Shown here piece by piece: positions 1 to 11,943 of a stretch of DNA of 52,975 nucleotides. Under the pieces are notes generated by a model. That model searched no databases, was not told where the DNA came from, and was given only the letters and a program-made list of their open reading frames with translations. Source of the DNA: Panacagrimonas sp052386745 (GTDB lineage: Bacteria; Pseudomonadota; Gammaproteobacteria; Nevskiales; Nevskiaceae); assembly GCA_052386745.1 (NCBI GenBank), contig JBQTJW010000041.1, positions 1-52,975 on the forward strand. Direction: 5' to 3'. The stretch's first letter is position 1. Every line of letters begins with the position of its first letter. A program made the position numbers and the translations under genes.

Positions 1-1988
<1,988 letters not shown>

Positions 1989-2020
1989 GCCGCCACCCCA
2001 ACCCACTCAAGAGATAAGGC

Positions 2021-3484
2021 ATGGGCAAAGTCACTGGTTTCATGGAGTTCGAGCGGCAGAAGGAGTCGTACCTGCCGGTTCCCGCGCGCGTCAAGAACAA
2101 CAAGGAGTTCGTGCTGACGCTGGAGCGGGACAAGGCCACCACGCAGGCGGCGCGCTGCATGAATTGCGGCACGCCGTTCTGCATGACCGGCTGCCCGATC
2201 AACAACATCATCCCGGACTGGAACGACCTGGTTTACACGCAGGACTACCGCACCGCGCTGGACACCCTGCATTCCACCAACAACTTTCCGGAATTCACCG
2301 GCCGCGTGTGCCCGGCGCCCTGCGAGGCGGCATGCACGCTCAACGTCAACGCGGACCCGGTGGGCATCAAGTCGATCGAGCACTTCATCATCGAGAAGGG
2401 CTGGGAGAGCGGCTGGGTGGTTCCGCAGCCGGCTGCGGTCAAGACCGGCAAGACGGTGGCGGTGGTCGGGTCCGGTCCTGCGGGCCTGGCCGCGGCGCAG
2501 CAGCTGGCGCGGGCCGGGCACGCGGTGACGGTGTTCGAGAAAAACGACCGGGTCGGCGGCCTGCTGCGCTACGGCATTCCCGGGTTCAAGCTGGAGAAGT
2601 CGCACATCGACCGGCGCGTCGAGCAGATGAAGGCCGAGGGCGTGGTGTTCCGCACCAAGGTGTTCGTCGGCGCCGAGCCGCTCAGCGCCATCACCAACTG
2701 GTCCAAGGAAACGGTTTCGCCGGACCAGCTCAAGAGCGAGTTCGACGCGGTCCTGCTCACCGGCGGTTCCGAGCAGGGGCGCGACCTGCCGGTGCCGGGT
2801 CGCGAGCTCAAGGGCATCTACTTCGCCATGGAATTCCTGCCGCTGCAGAACAAGGTCGACGCGGGCGACAAGGTCAAGGACCAGATCCGCGCCGAAGGCA
2901 AGCATGTGGTGGTGATCGGCGGCGGTGATACCGGCTCGGATTGCGTGGGCACCAGCCGCCGCCACGGTGCGGCCAACATCTCGCAGTTCGAACTGCTGCC
3001 GCAGCCGCCGGAGCAGGAGAACAAGCCCCTGGTGTGGCCCTACTGGCCGATCAAGCTGCGCACGTCTTCGTCGCACGAGGAAGGCTGCGAGCGTGACTGG
3101 TCGGTGGCCACCAAGCGCTTCGAGGGCAAGAACGGCAAGGTCGAAAAGCTCATCGGCGTCCGGCTGGAATGGAAGGACGGCAAGATGACCGAGATCCCCG
3201 GCTCGGAATTCGAGATGAAGGCTGACCTCGTGCTGCTGGCCATGGGCTTCGTCTCGCCCGCCGCCAACGTGCTTGGCGCCTTCGGCGTGGAGAAGGACGC
3301 GCGCGGAAACGCCAAGGCCACCACCGAGGGCGATGGCAGCTACAAGACGTCCGTGGACAAGGTGTTTGCGGCGGGCGACATGCGCCGCGGGCAGTCGCTG
3401 GTGGTCTGGGCGATCCGGGAAGGCCGCCAAGCCGCCCGTGCCGTGGACGAGTTCCTGATGGGAACCTCCGACCTGCCGCGCTGA
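2021..3484 (+). CDS. gltD: Glutamate synthase small subunit
   Basis: Beta subunit of NADPH-GOGAT. It takes electrons from NADPH through FAD and passes them through Fe-S clusters to GltB. The 487-residue protein is full length. N-terminal cysteine motifs (CMNCGTPFC, then CPAPCEAAC) bind 4Fe-4S clusters. The FAD dinucleotide fold is at about residue 147 (VVGSGPAGLAAAQQLA) and the NADPH fold near 298 (VVVIGGGDTGSDCVG). The ATG is preceded by a purine-rich AAGAGATAAGG. It is the last gene of the gltBD operon; a hairpin lies seven bases after the stop. Confidence 0.97.
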   Translation: MGKVTGFMEFERQKESYLPVPARVKNNKEFVLTLERDKATTQAARCMNCGTPFCMTGCPINNIIPDWNDLVYTQDYRTALDTLHSTNNFPEFTGRVCPAPCEAACTLNVNADPVGIKSIEHFIIEKGWESGWVVPQPAAVKTGKTVAVVGSGPAGLAAAQQLARAGHAVTVFEKNDRVGGLLRYGIPGFKLEKSHIDRRVEQMKAEGVVFRTKVFVGAEPLSAITNWSKETVSPDQLKSEFDAVLLTGGSEQGRDLPVPGRELKGIYFAMEFLPLQNKVDAGDKVKDQIRAEGKHVVVIGGGDTGSDCVGTSRRHGAANISQFELLPQPPEQENKPLVWPYWPIKLRTSSSHEEGCERDWSVATKRFEGKNGKVEKLIGVRLEWKDGKMTEIPGSEFEMKADLVLLAMGFVSPAANVLGAFGVEKDARGNAKATTEGDGSYKTSVDKVFAAGDMRRGQSLVVWAIREGRQAARAVDEFLMGTSDLPR

Positions 3485-3491
3485 TTGTCTG

Positions 3492-3528
3492 TTTCCCTGC
3501 ATCGGCCCGGGCGGCCGGTGCAGGGAAA
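3492..3528 (+). terminator. Hairpin after gltD
   Basis: A perfect 10-base inverted repeat (TTTCCCTGCA / TGCAGGGAAA) with further GC pairing inside begins seven bases after the gltD stop. There is no T-run after it, so it may be an mRNA-end stabiliser rather than a classical intrinsic terminator. Confidence 0.6.
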
Positions 3529-3539
3529 GCTTCCGGTGA

Positions 3540-3952
3540 CGGCCTGTTGCAGATGAGGCGCGACGTTCCAAGGCAGTAGTTCGTCGAGCCTGCGGCGTTC
3601 GCCTGCAACCCCGGGTCGATGCCTTGCGTGCCGAACTGCTCGCAAGCCTCGTACTGCATGCGGACGAGATACCGGTGGCCCTGCTGGATCCGGGTGCCGG
3701 CAAGACCCAGCGTGCCTACCTCATTCGCGTAGGCCACGGCATCGGCTGGATATCCGCGGGTGGTCTTCGATTTCTGAGACAGCCGCAATGGCGAACGGGC
3801 ATGAGTCGTATGCCTGACTGATGGACGTGCTCCCCCGGCCACCCACCACGCTCAATCGCGATCTCGCCCAACTGCTGCCACATTGCTGGGGACCCGTCGA
3901 CGCCCGCTGATCAACACAGCGTTGCGTCAACGTGGCGTCTGCAGACGCTCAC
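3540..3952 (+). pseudogene. Decayed IS66-family transposase (TnpC) fragment with right end
   Basis: No intact gene lies here, but three short stretches in three reading frames read as pieces of an IS66 TnpC. The first, around 3591-3720, gives CGVRLQPRVDALRAELL and then LHADEIPVALLDPGAGKTQ, the catalytic-core region of IS66 transposases. Around 3748-3805 a second frame gives PRVVFDF-stop-DSRNGE, where IS66 has VVFDFCDSRxGEH, so a Cys codon became TGA. Bases 3821-3910 give DVLPRPPTTLNRDLAQLLPH, the TnpC C-terminus. Most of the N-terminus and about 190 central residues are missing. After the stop, the GGCGTCTGCAGACGCTCAC-like sequence ending near 3952 resembles an IS66 right terminal repeat. Assigned from remembered family motifs. 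Confidence 0.72.
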
Positions 3953-4047
3953 GCGACGCCAACTTTTTGAGTCACGACGCAACGTCGATGGCGCGGGAAC
4001 GCTGGGCAACGAAATCAGCGCCTTGAAGTCGAAGTGAGCCCCTGCTT

Positions 4048-7000
4048 TCAGGGTGTCACCGGTCGCTGTGTCCACCGCTGATTGGTTCCGCCGTAGTCCA
4101 TCCAGAAGATCACGTCGTTGAGGTTTTGACCATGCAGGTCCATGACCTGGTTCGTGGCGTTGGCCGCGGCGTAGCGGCCAGCGTTGATGACGAAGTTCTG
4201 CGCGGTGCTGCCGTTACAGGTTTGCAGTTGCAGCCGCGAGCCGTTGCTGAAATTGCCGCTGGCGGTGCCAATGCACAGGCTCCCGATCGTCATCCGGAAC
4301 GAGCCGTCCGCGTTGGCCGGGAAGGTGAGCCGCTGGGCGGCACTCCCGGCGTTGCAGGTCTTGGCGCTCATCGGATCGCCGATGGATGCAGAGCCGTCTT
4401 CGGGCTGCAAACACGAACCGGTCGAACGCTGGTTCTGTACCTGGAAGCTGCCGCCCGGCGGCGGAGCGGCGCCCACCGTGGTGCTGCCGAAGCTGCCCGT
4501 GACGCCGCCGATGTTGAGCGTGGTGGTGACGGTGGTGGCGTTGGTGGCCGAGGCCGTATGGCGCACGCACACGGTCTGCCCGCTGTTGATGGTGCCGGCG
4601 GCGGTGCTGAACGTCGCGGTGCAGCCGATCGAGTGTGATCCTCCCGAGACGCTGATCGGCGCCGCGGCATTGATGCCGGAGACGGTGATCGCGTTGCTGG
4701 TCTGTGTTGACCCGAGAGGTACGCCCGTCACATTCGTGAACGCAAAGGGGTTCGGCGTGGTGTCGGGCGGCGAGCTGCCCGACAGCGGAAGCTGGTTCCA
4801 CCGCTGATTGCTGACGCCGTAGTCCACCCAGAAGATCACGTCGTTGAGGTTTTGGCCGTGCAGGTCCATGACCTGGTTGGGGGCGTTGGCGGCTGCGTAG
4901 CGCCCCGCGTTGATGAGGAAATTTTGCGTCGTGCCGCCGTTGCAGGCCTGAAGTTGCAGTCGCGCGCCGTTGGCAAAACCGCCCGTGGACGTGCCGATGC
5001 ACAGGCTGCCGATCATCATCCGGAACGAGCCATTGGCGTTGACCGGGAACGTGAGCGCCTGGGCCGCGCTGGCGGCATTACAGCTCTTGGCGCTGATCAA
5101 GTCGCCGATCGACGGATTTCCATCTTCCGGCTGTAGGCATTTACTGGGAACGCCCACGCTCCGCACTTGGAAAAGCGCGCCCGCGGTGGTGCTGCTGAAA
5201 GAGCCGGCGACGCCGCCGATGTTGAGTGTGGTGGTCACGGTGGTGCCGCTGGCGGCCGACGATGTGTGGCGCACACACACGTTCTGGCCGCTGACGATGG
5301 TGCTGGCGGCGGACGTGAACGTCGCGTTGCAACCAATCGAGTAGGAGCCACCGGAAACGCTGATCGGTGCGGCGGCATTGATGCCCGCAACCGTGATTGA
5401 GTTGCTGGTCTGCGTCGAACTCACCGGCACACCGGCCACATTGGAGAAACTGAACCCGTTGGGGGTGGTATCGGGTTCACTGACGAGCGCGTCGATCCAC
5501 TGGCCGATCAGGTTTAGCCCCGCTGTATCCACGACATGAGAGGCAATGGGCGGCATGCGCGTACCGTCGAGCCGGCGCATGCGTTCCCAGAGGACGCTAC
5601 GTTCCTTGTCGCCCGGGGCGATCAGGAAAGCGTCGCTCAGACCCAGGTTGCCGGCGCTGGGGCGCACGTCGATGGCGTTCAACTGCGAATTGCTGATCGC
5701 GGCCCGCAGGTCCAGGGTCACGTTGACCGGCGCGCCCGGTTGGTGACATTGCGCGCAGTTGCTCTCCAGGTAGGCTCGCGCCCGGCTGGCAAGCGGTGCC
5801 GAGGTGTTCGCGGGATCGGTCAGAGCCCCGTATTGCTGGTGATCGCCGATATCGGTGCTGAACAGGTGGACGTGGTTGAAGGCGCGCAATTGATTGTCCG
5901 TCACCCCGTTCGGGTAAAGAAAATTGCGCTGGAGCTGGGAGGTGCGCGCACCGAGAATCGTGCCGGCCACGGTGGTATGGCAGCGCAGGCAATCGGTCCG
6001 GCTCGGGAACTCGTAGGTCTGGCGCCGGAAGCCATTGGGGCTGTCCGGATCCAGCACGTCCAGATCCACGCTGGTGCGCGCGTCCGGCAGCAGGTCGGCA
6101 TCGGTGCCGGCGTCATTCCAGCGATAGGTGTAACCCTTCCAGCCCTGGTCTTCGTTGAGCAGCACGCGCGTCTCGAGACGTTTGCGCGTGCCGTTGGCCA
6201 GGTCGATTTCGAAATGCTTGACCACCAGGGCGCGTGCGGGCCACGTCCAGGCCTGGGCCGCAGTGAACCCGATGGCCGATCCATTCGGAAGACCGATCCA
6301 GCGGCGCTTCAGCGAACCGTCCGACCACAAGGGCGCGTTGAGCTGGTATTCGATCAGTCCGGGATTGGGCACCAGATTGAGGGTGTCGGTGAACAATCCG
6401 GTCTGCGACAGGCTCTGCGGGAAGAAGGGTCCGCCGCCGCCGGGATTCCGCTCGATCTTGTACACATGACCGTCGAATGAGGTGATGTAAAGATTCTGCG
6501 CGTTGTCGGTCCCGAAGGAGCTTGGCAGCGGCACCGAGGAAATGAACTGCGCTCCCTGTACCACGCCGCTGACCTGGTTCAGCGCCCAGACTCGTCCCGC
6601 GCCGAAATCGGCGAACAGATACTTGCCGACCAGGCTCGGAATCGCGGCTCCGCGGTACACATAGCCGCCGGTGATGCTGACCCCCGCAGGGACGTTCGGG
6701 TCACTCGAACTGCGCGGATACACGTAGACCGGCTGATCGAACGCGCTGGGCGGCAGGCCGCTCGGATTGATGTTGGAGCGATTTCCCTCGTAGACCCGCC
6801 AGCCATAGTTCCCACCGCGGCGGATGATATCGACCTCCTCGAACGCGTTCTGGCCCACATCGCCCAGCCACAGCGAGCCGGTTGCAGGGTCGAAGCTGAA
6901 CCGCCAGGAATTGCGCAGCCCGTAAGCCCAGATCTCGCCGCGGAGGCCCGATTGATTGACGAAAGGGTTGTCGGACGGAATGCTGCCGTCGTCATTCAGG

Positions 7001-7704
7001 CGCAGCATCTTGCCCAGCAGACTCCCCAGGTTCTGCGCATTGTTAAAGGGGTCATCGCCGCTGCCCCCGTCTCCGGACGCAATGTAAAGCTTGCCGTCAG
7101 GCCCAAATTGCAAACAGCCGCCGTCGTGGTTGAAAAAAGGTTGATCCCTGACGAGCAGAATCTGTTCGCTGGCCCCGTCTCCCAGGAGTGCGCTGCTGCT
7201 ACTGCGACGAAATCGGGACAGCACGGTGCGCTTGGGAACACTGCGCGGTGTGTAGAAGACGTAGAAGAATCCGTTGGTCTGGTACTGCGGATGGAACGCC
7301 AGACCCAGCAAGCCCAATTCCTGGCTGTTCTCGTTCGGACCCTGGACGCGGTCAGTGAGATCGAGGAACACAGGAGCGCTGCTCGCATTGGGGGCGTTCG
7401 CAATACGGCGGATCACTCCGCCTTGCTCGACGACGAACAGGTCGTTGTTGTTGCCAGGCTGTGCCGTGACATAGAGAGGGGCGTTGAAACTCACGTTCGG
7501 AAATGCCCGAACGATGCGCACGTCCCCCGAGACCGCAGGCTGGGTGAAAGGAAATGTCACGCCGTTCAGGGGAGGCCGTTCGGTTAGACCAAAGGGCGGT
7601 GTCTGCGCATGCACCAATCCGAGCGGGTGCAGCGCGCCGCCGGACAGCGCGGCGGCGACCAGGATCGCCATGAAGAGCAGGGGTCTCGCCAAAACGTCGT
7701 TCAT
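4048..7704 (-). CDS. Secreted PQQ sugar dehydrogenase-like / diheme cytochrome c / duplicated lectin-like fusion
   Basis: A 1218-residue exported protein from the ATG at 7704, which gives a signal peptide ending near LVHA; a GTG or TTG further upstream is possible. Residues about 45-405 match soluble PQQ glucose/sorbosone dehydrogenase-like propellers (LGLLGLAFHPQY, FGPDGKLYIASGDGG). Residues about 420-740 resemble the SO_2930-type diheme cytochrome family, with heme sites CLRCH at 572-576 and CAQCH at 650-654. Two homologous units follow, from 745 and 981. Each has a beta-sandwich-like part starting DTTPN and a ricin-B-like trefoil part (CLQPEDG, LCIGT, QNFxINAGRYAA). The likely role is periplasmic or extracellular oxidation of a carbohydrate or alcohol with electron transfer to heme; the substrate is unknown. 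No obvious operon partner. The IS66 relic lies just beyond its 3' end. Confidence 0.82.
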   Translation of the reverse strand: MNDVLARPLLFMAILVAAALSGGALHPLGLVHAQTPPFGLTERPPLNGVTFPFTQPAVSGDVRIVRAFPNVSFNAPLYVTAQPGNNNDLFVVEQGGVIRRIANAPNASSAPVFLDLTDRVQGPNENSQELGLLGLAFHPQYQTNGFFYVFYTPRSVPKRTVLSRFRRSSSSALLGDGASEQILLVRDQPFFNHDGGCLQFGPDGKLYIASGDGGSGDDPFNNAQNLGSLLGKMLRLNDDGSIPSDNPFVNQSGLRGEIWAYGLRNSWRFSFDPATGSLWLGDVGQNAFEEVDIIRRGGNYGWRVYEGNRSNINPSGLPPSAFDQPVYVYPRSSSDPNVPAGVSITGGYVYRGAAIPSLVGKYLFADFGAGRVWALNQVSGVVQGAQFISSVPLPSSFGTDNAQNLYITSFDGHVYKIERNPGGGGPFFPQSLSQTGLFTDTLNLVPNPGLIEYQLNAPLWSDGSLKRRWIGLPNGSAIGFTAAQAWTWPARALVVKHFEIDLANGTRKRLETRVLLNEDQGWKGYTYRWNDAGTDADLLPDARTSVDLDVLDPDSPNGFRRQTYEFPSRTDCLRCHTTVAGTILGARTSQLQRNFLYPNGVTDNQLRAFNHVHLFSTDIGDHQQYGALTDPANTSAPLASRARAYLESNCAQCHQPGAPVNVTLDLRAAISNSQLNAIDVRPSAGNLGLSDAFLIAPGDKERSVLWERMRRLDGTRMPPIASHVVDTAGLNLIGQWIDALVSEPDTTPNGFSFSNVAGVPVSSTQTSNSITVAGINAAAPISVSGGSYSIGCNATFTSAASTIVSGQNVCVRHTSSAASGTTVTTTLNIGGVAGSFSSTTAGALFQVRSVGVPSKCLQPEDGNPSIGDLISAKSCNAASAAQALTFPVNANGSFRMMIGSLCIGTSTGGFANGARLQLQACNGGTTQNFLINAGRYAAANAPNQVMDLHGQNLNDVIFWVDYGVSNQRWNQLPLSGSSPPDTTPNPFAFTNVTGVPLGSTQTSNAITVSGINAAAPISVSGGSHSIGCTATFSTAAGTINSGQTVCVRHTASATNATTVTTTLNIGGVTGSFGSTTVGAAPPPGGSFQVQNQRSTGSCLQPEDGSASIGDPMSAKTCNAGSAAQRLTFPANADGSFRMTIGSLCIGTASGNFSNGSRLQLQTCNGSTAQNFVINAGRYAAANATNQVMDLHGQNLNDVIFWMDYGGTNQRWTQRPVTP
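4051..5472 (-). repeat. Two-copy tandem duplication inside the dehydrogenase-cytochrome gene
   Basis: Two adjacent in-frame units of about 710 bases, 4765-5472 (first in the protein) and 4051-4764 (second), each encode a DTTPN-starting beta-domain followed by a ricin-type trefoil. Their protein sequences are closely similar over the whole unit, with shared runs such as ISVSGGS, RYAAANA and VMDLHGQNLNDVIFW, so this is a recent intragenic duplication. Confidence 0.85.
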
Positions 7705-7829
7705 CGCGCCGCCTCCAGCCACATGGGGCGCAACTTCGCACACAATCCATCATCAGAAAAGAGAGCCCCCATGAGGCGTGGCCAGGCCAGGAACCGGCGT
7801 GGCTGATGCGAGGGAGGACACGGAAGATG

Positions 7830-9443
7830 CTAGACGTCTCCGTACACCGCAGTGATGGGATACCGGCGTTCGCGGCCGAAGGCGCGGCGCGTGACCTTGG
7901 GGCCGGGCGGGGCCTGTCGGCGCTTGTACTCGGAGCGTCGGACCAGGGCGGCCACCCGTTTCACCGTGGCCTCGTCGTAGCCCATGGCGACGATCTCGGG
8001 GATGGAGAAGCTGTCTTCCACGTAGGCTTCCAGAATCGGGTCCAGGATCTCGTAGGGCGGCAGCGAGTCGGAGTCCTTCTGGTCCGGCCGGAGTTCGGCG
8101 GAGGGCGGGCGCTCGATCACGCGCTCGGGGATCACCGGTGAAATCGTGTTGCGATATCGCGCCAGGCGGTAAAGCAGGGTCTTGTAGATATCCTTCACCG
8201 GGGCGAAGCCACCGCACATGTCGCCGTACAGGGTGGCGTAACCCACCGCCATCTCGGACTTGTTGCCGGTGGTCAGCACCACGTGGCCGAACTTGTTCGA
8301 CAGCGCCATCAGCAGCATGCCGCGCGAGCGCGACTGCATGTTTTCCTCGGTGAGGTCGGGTTCGCGGCCGGCAAAAAGCTCGACCAGGGTCGCGTTGAGG
8401 GCCTGGTAGGTGGGCTCGATCGGCAGCACGGAGTACCGGATGCCCAGGCTTTCGGCCTCGATGCGGGCGTCGTCGTTCGACATGTCCAGCGTGTAGCGCG
8501 AGGGCAGGGACACGCCCCAGACGCGGTCCGGGCCGAGCGCATCCGCCGCGATGGCGGCCACCAGGGCCGAGTCGATGCCTCCCGACAGGCCGATCAACGC
8601 GCCGGGAAAGCCGTTGCGGTTGACGTAATCGCGCACCGACTGCACCAGGCCGCGGTAGACCACCGATTCCTCGCTGACCGTCTCGCGCACCACGCCATGG
8701 ACGCCGTGCCTGTCGAACTCCACCAGGTACAGGTCCTCGCCGAACGCGGGCGCGTGGAAGGGGATGGCGCCCTTGTCGTTGACGGCCATGGAGTCGCCGT
8801 CGAACAGCAGGTCGTCCTGGCCGCCGACCATGTTGACGTACAGGATGGGCAGCCCGGTTTCCACAACCCGCTGCGACAGGATGGCCTGGCGTTCGGCGGC
8901 CTTGCCCAGCGCGAAAGGCGAGGCGTTGATGTTGATGAGCAGGCGCGCGCCCTGGTCGCGGCTCTCGTCCGCCGCCAGCGGACCCCAGATGTCCTCGCAA
9001 ATGCACAGGCCAACCGGGATGCCCTTGATGTCGAACACGCAGGCGCTGCTGCCGGGAAGAAAATGGCGCTTCTCGTCGAACACGCCGTAGTTCGGCAGCA
9101 GGCGCTTGCGGTAGCGGCGCACCAGCTGGCCGTCGCGGAAAATGGTGGCGGCGTTGTAGATGCCTTCGGGCGTGTACTCCGGGTGCCCCACGATCATGTG
9201 GATGCCGTGCACGTCGTTCTGGATGCGCTCCAGCCCCGCGGCCACGGCCGGCGGCAGGCCAGAACGCAGCAACAGGTCGTCCGGCGGATAGCCGAGCAGG
9301 GCCAGTTCGGGGAAGGCGATGAGGTCGGCCGACAGCTCATCGCGCGCCCGGCGGGCGGCGGCGATGATGCGATCGACGTTGCCCTCGATGTCGCCCACCC
9401 AGAGATTGATCTGGGCGGCGACGATCCGAAGCGGGCTGCTCAT
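7830..9443 (-). CDS. nadE: Glutamine-dependent NAD+ synthetase
   Basis: Catalyses the last step of NAD biosynthesis: deamido-NAD to NAD with ATP, using ammonia released from glutamine. The 537-residue two-domain form is complete. The N-terminal nitrilase-type glutaminase shows the triad environment: Glu in AFPELALLGYPP, Lys in RKRLLPNYGVFDE and Cys in GLCICEDIWG. The C-terminal synthetase has the ATP pyrophosphatase loop GLSGGIDSALVAA. The ATG gives MSSPLRIVAAQIN, a typical family start. It lies about 60 bases downstream of sucD on the same strand and could be co-transcribed. Confidence 0.96.
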   Translation of the reverse strand: MSSPLRIVAAQINLWVGDIEGNVDRIIAAARRARDELSADLIAFPELALLGYPPDDLLLRSGLPPAVAAGLERIQNDVHGIHMIVGHPEYTPEGIYNAATIFRDGQLVRRYRKRLLPNYGVFDEKRHFLPGSSACVFDIKGIPVGLCICEDIWGPLAADESRDQGARLLININASPFALGKAAERQAILSQRVVETGLPILYVNMVGGQDDLLFDGDSMAVNDKGAIPFHAPAFGEDLYLVEFDRHGVHGVVRETVSEESVVYRGLVQSVRDYVNRNGFPGALIGLSGGIDSALVAAIAADALGPDRVWGVSLPSRYTLDMSNDDARIEAESLGIRYSVLPIEPTYQALNATLVELFAGREPDLTEENMQSRSRGMLLMALSNKFGHVVLTTGNKSEMAVGYATLYGDMCGGFAPVKDIYKTLLYRLARYRNTISPVIPERVIERPPSAELRPDQKDSDSLPPYEILDPILEAYVEDSFSIPEIVAMGYDEATVKRVAALVRRSEYKRRQAPPGPKVTRRAFGRERRYPITAVYGDV

Positions 9444-9504
9444 GGTTCCTGCGATCCGGAAGGGTTGGGGCCGGGGCCGGGACGGGCCCCGCCCAAATCC
9501 GGGA

Positions 9505-10380
<876 letters not shown>

Positions 10381-10387
10381 GTCGTTC

Positions 10388-11551
10388 TTATCCCTGGGCC
10401 AGCTTGACGACGGTCTGCGCCGCCTCGGTGAGGTCTGAAACCGGAGTGATGGCGAACCCGGAGGCGCGCAGCATCGCCTGCCCCTGCTCCATGTTGGTGC
10501 CCTGCAGCCGCGCCACCACCGGCAGCTTCAGGCCGGTCTGCTTGACGGCGGTGATGATGCCTTCCGCGATCAGGTCGCAGCGCACGATGCCGCCGAAGAT
10601 GTTGATGAAGATGGCCTTCACTTCCGGGCTGGAGGTGATGAGCTTGAACGCCTCCGTCACCTTCTCTGCCGTGGTGCCGCCGCCCACGTCAAGGAAGTTG
10701 GCCGGCTGGCCGCCGTGCAGCTTGACGATGTCCATGGTTGCCATGGCCAGGCCCGCACCGTTGACCATGCAGCCGATGTTGCCTTCCAGGGTCACGTAGT
10801 TGAGGTCGTACTTGGCGGCGGCGCGCTCGCGCTCGTCCTCCTGGCTCGGGTCGCGCTGGTGGGCGATGTCCTTCTGACGGAACAAGGCGTTGTCGTCAAA
10901 GTTCAGCTTGCCGTCGAGCGTGAACATGTTGCCTTCGGCGGTCACGATCAGCGGGTTGATCTCCACCATGCTGGCGTCGCACTCGGTGAGCACGCGGTAC
11001 AGGCCGAGCATGATCTTGGTGAACTGGTCGGCCTGCTCCTTGGTGAGGTCCATGAAGAAGCCGAGCTCACGTGCCTGATAAGGCTGCAAGCCGGCGGCCG
11101 GGCTCACGTAGATGTGCTTGATCTTCTCGGGCGTGTGCTCCGCCACTTCCTCGATGTCCATGCCGCCGGCGGCGGAGGCCATGAAGACGATGCGCTCGCG
11201 GGTACGGTCGACCAAGCCGGACACGTACAGCTCGCGCGCGATGTTGGAGGGCTTTTCCACCCACACCGAGTTGATCGGCAGGCCGGCCGAGCCGGTCTGC
11301 TTGGTCACCAGGTTGCGTCCCAGCATGCCCTTGGCAGCTTCTTCGGCCGCATCCGGGCCGGTGACCAGCTTCACGCCGCCGGCCTTGCCGCGGCCGCCGG
11401 CATGCACCTGCGCCTTGACCACGACCTTTTCGGTCCCCAGCTGCTTGGCCGCCGCGCGGGCCGCTTCCGGGCTCTCGGCGAGGATGCCTTCCGGCACCGG
11501 GATCCCGTATCGGGTGAAGAGCGCTTTGGCCTGGTACTCGTGCAGATTCAT
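10388..11551 (-). CDS. sucC: Succinyl-CoA synthetase beta subunit
   Basis: ATP-grasp subunit of the SucCD ligase. Complete at 387 residues: starts MNLHEYQAKALFTRYGIPVP, has the nucleotide-binding ATP-grasp fold (VVKAQVHAGGRGKAGGVKLV) and the C-terminal CoA-ligase domain with NIFGGIVRCD. A strong purine-rich ribosome site (AAGGGGGG) precedes the ATG. First gene of the sucC-sucD(-nadE) run, divergent from the pilSR group. Confidence 0.97.
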   Translation of the reverse strand: MNLHEYQAKALFTRYGIPVPEGILAESPEAARAAAKQLGTEKVVVKAQVHAGGRGKAGGVKLVTGPDAAEEAAKGMLGRNLVTKQTGSAGLPINSVWVEKPSNIARELYVSGLVDRTRERIVFMASAAGGMDIEEVAEHTPEKIKHIYVSPAAGLQPYQARELGFFMDLTKEQADQFTKIMLGLYRVLTECDASMVEINPLIVTAEGNMFTLDGKLNFDDNALFRQKDIAHQRDPSQEDERERAAAKYDLNYVTLEGNIGCMVNGAGLAMATMDIVKLHGGQPANFLDVGGGTTAEKVTEAFKLITSSPEVKAIFINIFGGIVRCDLIAEGIITAVKQTGLKLPVVARLQGTNMEQGQAMLRASGFAITPVSDLTEAAQTVVKLAQG

Positions 11552-11665
11552 GAATCCCCCCTTAATTGGCGGCCGGATTCTCCCTTACTCAGTGCCGCAC
11601 TGCAAAACAGTGAAATCCGTACATGAAGGCCCCGGACCCGCTGGCAGCGCGTTGGCCCCGTACAT

Positions 11666-11681
11666 CTGACAAAATTGTCAG
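11666..11681. promoter_or_regulatory. Palindrome in the sucC / pilS divergent region
   Basis: CTGACAAAATTGTCAG has two perfect 7-base arms around AA. It lies about 115 bases upstream of the sucC start on one side and about 70 bases upstream of the small gene before pilS on the other. Its symmetry and place suggest an operator for a dimeric regulator; which one is unknown. Confidence 0.4.
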
Positions 11682-11748
11682 GACCGGCACAATGGCCGAC
11701 CCTGAGGAATATCTCCAAAGGCCGACCCGAAAGGATGTGGAATCGATC

Positions 11749-11943
11749 ATGACGTACCTTCTCCTGCGGCTTGTGCTGATTGGCCTGGCCATCTGGTATG
11801 GCGTGAAGCTGCTGCGCAGGCTGCAAGGCCGGTTCGGCGAGTCGGGGTCCGTGGTGGAATGGGTTCGCTGTGCACGCTGTGGTGTGCACCGACCGGCGCC
11901 GGCGCTCGCGACCGGCAACCTGTGCGGGAAATGCCGTGGCTGA
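11749..11943 (+). CDS. Small membrane-anchored PP0621-like zinc-ribbon protein
   Basis: A 64-residue protein starting MTYLLLRLVLIGLAIWYG: one N-terminal membrane helix, a short linker, then two CxxC pairs (CARC and CGKC) that could form a small zinc ribbon. It resembles the PP0621 family found next to pilS in pseudomonads; that name rests on remembered family features and context. The last eight bases overlap the pilS start, implying coupled translation. Function unknown. Confidence 0.75.
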   Translation: MTYLLLRLVLIGLAIWYGVKLLRRLQGRFGESGSVVEWVRCARCGVHRPAPALATGNLCGKCRG

